Shown here: piece after piece, positions 22,097-23,984 of the stretch
Layout: each line of letters opens with the position of its first letter
Position numbering within the stretch: position 1 is the first letter of the stretch
Source: an uncultured Collinsella sp.
Lineage (GTDB): Bacteria; Actinomycetota; Coriobacteriia; Coriobacteriales; Coriobacteriaceae
Length of the DNA stretch: 23,984 nucleotides
Reading direction: 5' to 3'
Assembly: GCA_902494565.1 (NCBI GenBank)
Contig: CABUTN010000030.1
Coordinates: 1 to 23,984, forward strand
Program-made: the position numbers and the translations under genes
The notes under the pieces: generated by a model
Seen by the model: the letters and a program-made list of their open reading frames with translations, nothing else
Told to the model about the DNA's origin: nothing
Databases searched by the model: none

Positions 22097-22972
22097 CTAT
22101 ACAAGACCCCAGGTCTTGACCTCTTGGTCGAGCCAGCCGTCGGCCAGGCGATCGCAAATCACCTGATCGACCACGGCCGAAAGGTCGCAGCCCTTCTTGG
22201 TCGCCACGCCGTAGCCCTGCTCGCCAAACTTGACCTCGGGCTGCAGCAGCTCAACGGTCTCGTTCATGTAACCGGCCAGCGTGGAGCGGTCCATGGCAAA
22301 GACGTCGATATTGCCGGCGTCGAGCGAACTCTTGATGATGGGGTAGCCGCTAAAGGCCCTAAACTCGGGCTTGCAGCTAAAGCCGTTGTCCTTGATCATC
22401 TGCTCGATCAGGCCCTGCGTGGTGGCACCCTGGCTCACGCCAATGACCTTGCCGTCCAGATCCTCAATCGAGGTAAAGCCCGAACGCTTCTTGACCATGA
22501 GTCCCACGTAGTCGGTGCGGTACGGCGTCGAGAAATCCCAGCTCTTCTTGCGCTCATCGGTGATGGTGTAGGTCGCCGCGACCACGTCGAGCTGGCCGTT
22601 ATCGATCAGCGGGCCGCGCGTCTTGGGCGTTACGTCGGTAAACTCGACAAGCTCCTGGGCGCGGGCCTCCTTGTAACTCACGCCAAAGACGGCAGCGGCG
22701 ATCTGGTAGCACAAATCGACTTCCATGCCCTCAAAGCGGCCCTTGGCGGTGTCGTAATAGCCGTAGCCGGGAACATCCTTCTTAACGCCGGCATTCAGAT
22801 GGCCGCGCGACTTAATGGCCGCAAGCTTGGACCCCTTGTCGGAGCCCTCGCCGCTGGTGGAGTTGCCGCAACCGGCAAGCGCGGTCCCCGTCAGCGCAAG
22901 CATGCCGGCGCCCGCCAGCTGCAAAAAGTGACGGCGCGACACGGCCGCCCTCGTCATATCCGTCATGTCCAT
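22097..22972 (-). CDS. Amino-acid ABC transporter substrate-binding lipoprotein
   Basis: A 291-aa family 3 solute-binding protein. The N terminus combines a Tat-like twin-arginine motif (SRRHFLQLAG, 12-21) with a lipobox LAGC, lipidated Cys at 35, so it is probably exported by Tat or Sec and membrane-anchored. The mature part has the family signature GRFEGMEVDLCYQIA (about 79-93), the hinge region TITDERKKSWDFSTPY, and GVSQGATTQ in lobe 2. The ligand is a polar amino acid, not further defined. The start is uncertain: ATG at 22972 has AGG seven bases upstream, but GTG at 22975 and later in-frame ATGs exist. It lies between the ATPase and permease genes. Confidence 0.92.
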   Translation of the reverse strand: MDMTDMTRAAVSRRHFLQLAGAGMLALTGTALAGCGNSTSGEGSDKGSKLAAIKSRGHLNAGVKKDVPGYGYYDTAKGRFEGMEVDLCYQIAAAVFGVSYKEARAQELVEFTDVTPKTRGPLIDNGQLDVVAATYTITDERKKSWDFSTPYRTDYVGLMVKKRSGFTSIEDLDGKVIGVSQGATTQGLIEQMIKDNGFSCKPEFRAFSGYPIIKSSLDAGNIDVFAMDRSTLAGYMNETVELLQPEVKFGEQGYGVATKKGCDLSAVVDQVICDRLADGWLDQEVKTWGLV

Positions 22973-22980
22973 CACCGCGC

Positions 22981-23712
22981 CTAGTGCAGAATCTTGGACA
23001 AAAACTCGCGGCAGCGCGGGTTCTCGGGATTGTCGAAGAAGTGCTCGGGCGTGCCCTCTTCCAGAATGCGGCCGTCCTCCATAAAGATGACGCGGTCGGC
23101 CACCTGGCGCGCAAAGCCCATCTCATGCGTCACGCAGATCATGGTGATATCCTCCTGCGCGAGCTCAATCATAACGTCCAAGACTTCCTGAACCATCTCG
23201 GGGTCGAGCGCCGAGGTCGGCTCGTCAAACAGGATGATGGGCTGCTTGGTGCACAGGGCACGGGCGATGGCGATGCGCTGCTGCTGACCGCCCGAGAGGT
23301 TCTGCGGATACTCGCCGGCCTTATGCGCCATGCCGACGCGCTTGAGCGCGGCGATGGCGATCTCGGTCGCCTCCTCCTTGCTCTTCTTTTGCAGCTTGAT
23401 GGGCGCGAGCGTCAGGTTGCCCAGCACCGTCATGTTGGGATACAGGTTGAACTGCTGAAACACCATAGAGCTATACTTGCGAGCCATCTCCAGGTGGTTC
23501 TTTTTGGTGAGCGGCGTACCGTCGATGACAACCTCGCCCGACGTGGGCTCCTCCAGATAATCGACGCAACGGATGAGCGTCGACTTACCCGAACCGGAAG
23601 GCCCGATCATTACGAGCTTCTCGCCGCGCTTGACGGTGAGATTGATATCTTTGAGCACATGCAGGTCGCCAAAGTACTTGTTGAGATGCTTGATCTCGAT
23701 CATGTCTGCCAT
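22981..23712 (-). CDS. glnQ: Amino-acid ABC transporter ATP-binding protein (GlnQ type)
   Basis: A 243-aa ATPase of the polar amino-acid uptake family. Walker A GPSGSGKST (37-45), Q-loop FQQFNLYPNMTV (85-96, typical of this subfamily), signature LSGGQQQR (139-146), Walker B IILFDEP (159-165), D-loop SALD and switch H in CVTHEMGFA. All catalytic residues are present. The ATG at 23712 is preceded by AAGGGA with five to six spacer bases. It is the first gene of the ATPase, binding protein, permease, permease operon. The symbol names the family; the actual substrate is not established. Confidence 0.92.
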   Translation of the reverse strand: MADMIEIKHLNKYFGDLHVLKDINLTVKRGEKLVMIGPSGSGKSTLIRCVDYLEEPTSGEVVIDGTPLTKKNHLEMARKYSSMVFQQFNLYPNMTVLGNLTLAPIKLQKKSKEEATEIAIAALKRVGMAHKAGEYPQNLSGGQQQRIAIARALCTKQPIILFDEPTSALDPEMVQEVLDVMIELAQEDITMICVTHEMGFARQVADRVIFMEDGRILEEGTPEHFFDNPENPRCREFLSKILH

Positions 23713-23747
23713 GAATGTCCCTTCCCTGCGTTTACACGAGTTGAACT

Positions 23748-23753
23748 ATTGTA
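23748..23753 (-). promoter_or_regulatory. -10 box of the amino-acid ABC operon
   Basis: On the minus strand a TACAAT lies 35 bases upstream of the ATPase start. A weak CTGCGG, 17 bases further upstream, could serve as -35. Confidence 0.45.
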
Positions 23754-23824
23754 CGGAAAGAACCACGTTTCCGCAGCCCACACTACATTCCCGTAAAGAA
23801 CCCGCAACCTTTAACCCACTCATT

Positions 23825-23894
23825 GGGGACAGACTTAAATGAGTACCTGCTCATTGGGCACTCATTTAGGCTTATAGGACAAAATGTGTGTCCC
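23825..23894. repeat. GGGGACA...TGTCCC nested palindrome
   Basis: CTTAAATGAGT (23834-23844) and ACTCATTTAGG (23860-23870) are inverted with one mismatch. An outer GGGACA (23826-23831) / TGTCCC (23889-23894) pair encloses them. It lies between the ABC operon promoter and the gene entering from the right edge. Same GGGACA word as the other intergenic palindromes. Confidence 0.7.
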
Positions 23895-23917
23895 GATAGA
23901 ACACCCGTTTCCATCCA

Positions 23918-23984
23918 TTAATCCAGCCAGAACGGGTACGGGTCCCTGTGGTGGAGGTCCTCCCACACGGCCCTGTCGCCCCAC
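23918..23984 (-). CDS. 3' end of an unidentified gene (partial)
   Basis: Reading in from the right edge, an open frame of 21 codons ends in TAA at 23918-23920. The peptide ends LHHRDPYPFWLD, rich in aromatic and charged residues and more protein-like than the alternative frames. It has no recognised family. The fragment is short, so it could still be a chance open frame. Confidence 0.4.
   Translation of the reverse strand, partial: WGDRAVWEDLHHRDPYPFWLD

Noticed and set aside
8539..23894. The palindromes as a CRISPR array
   Set aside because: The copies are dispersed, not regularly spaced, differ in sequence and have no spacers or cas genes nearby.

Overview
The window is GC-rich bacterial chromosome with densely packed genes, short intergenic gaps, strong AGGAGG-type ribosome binding sites and an initiator tRNA with actinobacterial features. 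The gene content, codon usage and a family of GGGACA-centred palindromes between genes suggest a gut Coriobacteriia genome, most like Collinsella. This taxonomic call is inference from recognition, not from a search.

Layout. 1-800: a lone IS3/IS150-type OrfA-like helix-turn-helix gene in AT-richer DNA. 922-2958 (-): an old-yellow-enzyme/2,4-dienoyl-CoA-reductase-like flavoprotein. 3244-3320 (-): initiator tRNA-fMet with its own promoter and terminator. 3517-4290 (+): coaX. 4311-6743 (-): a degenerate biotin-ligase-like protein and a FolP-FolK fusion carrying a large low-complexity insert. 6839-7591 (-): a sirtuin. 7705-8523 (+): exonuclease III. 8670-11924 (-): an ECF vitamin/metal transporter operon (T, fused A-A', S). 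12118-14709 (+): glmU and prs, each with a clear terminator. 14795-16525: an inserted cassette made of two ~203-bp inverted-repeat elements flanking a Vsr/DUF559-like nuclease-domain protein. 16640-17269 (+): pth. 17643-19882 (+): nfnA-nfnB, preceded by a structured leader containing a possible leaderless 26-codon ORF. 20011-23712 (-): a polar amino-acid ABC transporter operon (ATPase, Tat/lipoprotein binding protein, two permeases), followed by a cytidylate-kinase-like gene. 23918-23984: the 3' end of an unidentified gene on the minus strand.

How the genes fit together. Most are housekeeping: folate (FolPK), CoA (CoaX), PRPP (Prs), UDP-GlcNAc (GlmU), translation (tRNA-fMet, Pth), DNA repair (ExoIII) and redox balance (NfnAB, linking NADH, NADPH and ferredoxin in an anaerobe). 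Two transport operons supply amino acids and a micronutrient.

The accessory signals are small: the IR-flanked nuclease cassette between prs and pth, a palindromic element that appears to have inserted in frame between the two ATPase domains of the ECF transporter, and at least five GGGACA palindromes at gene ends. The nuclease cassette and the coding-region palindromic element are the best candidates for something undescribed.
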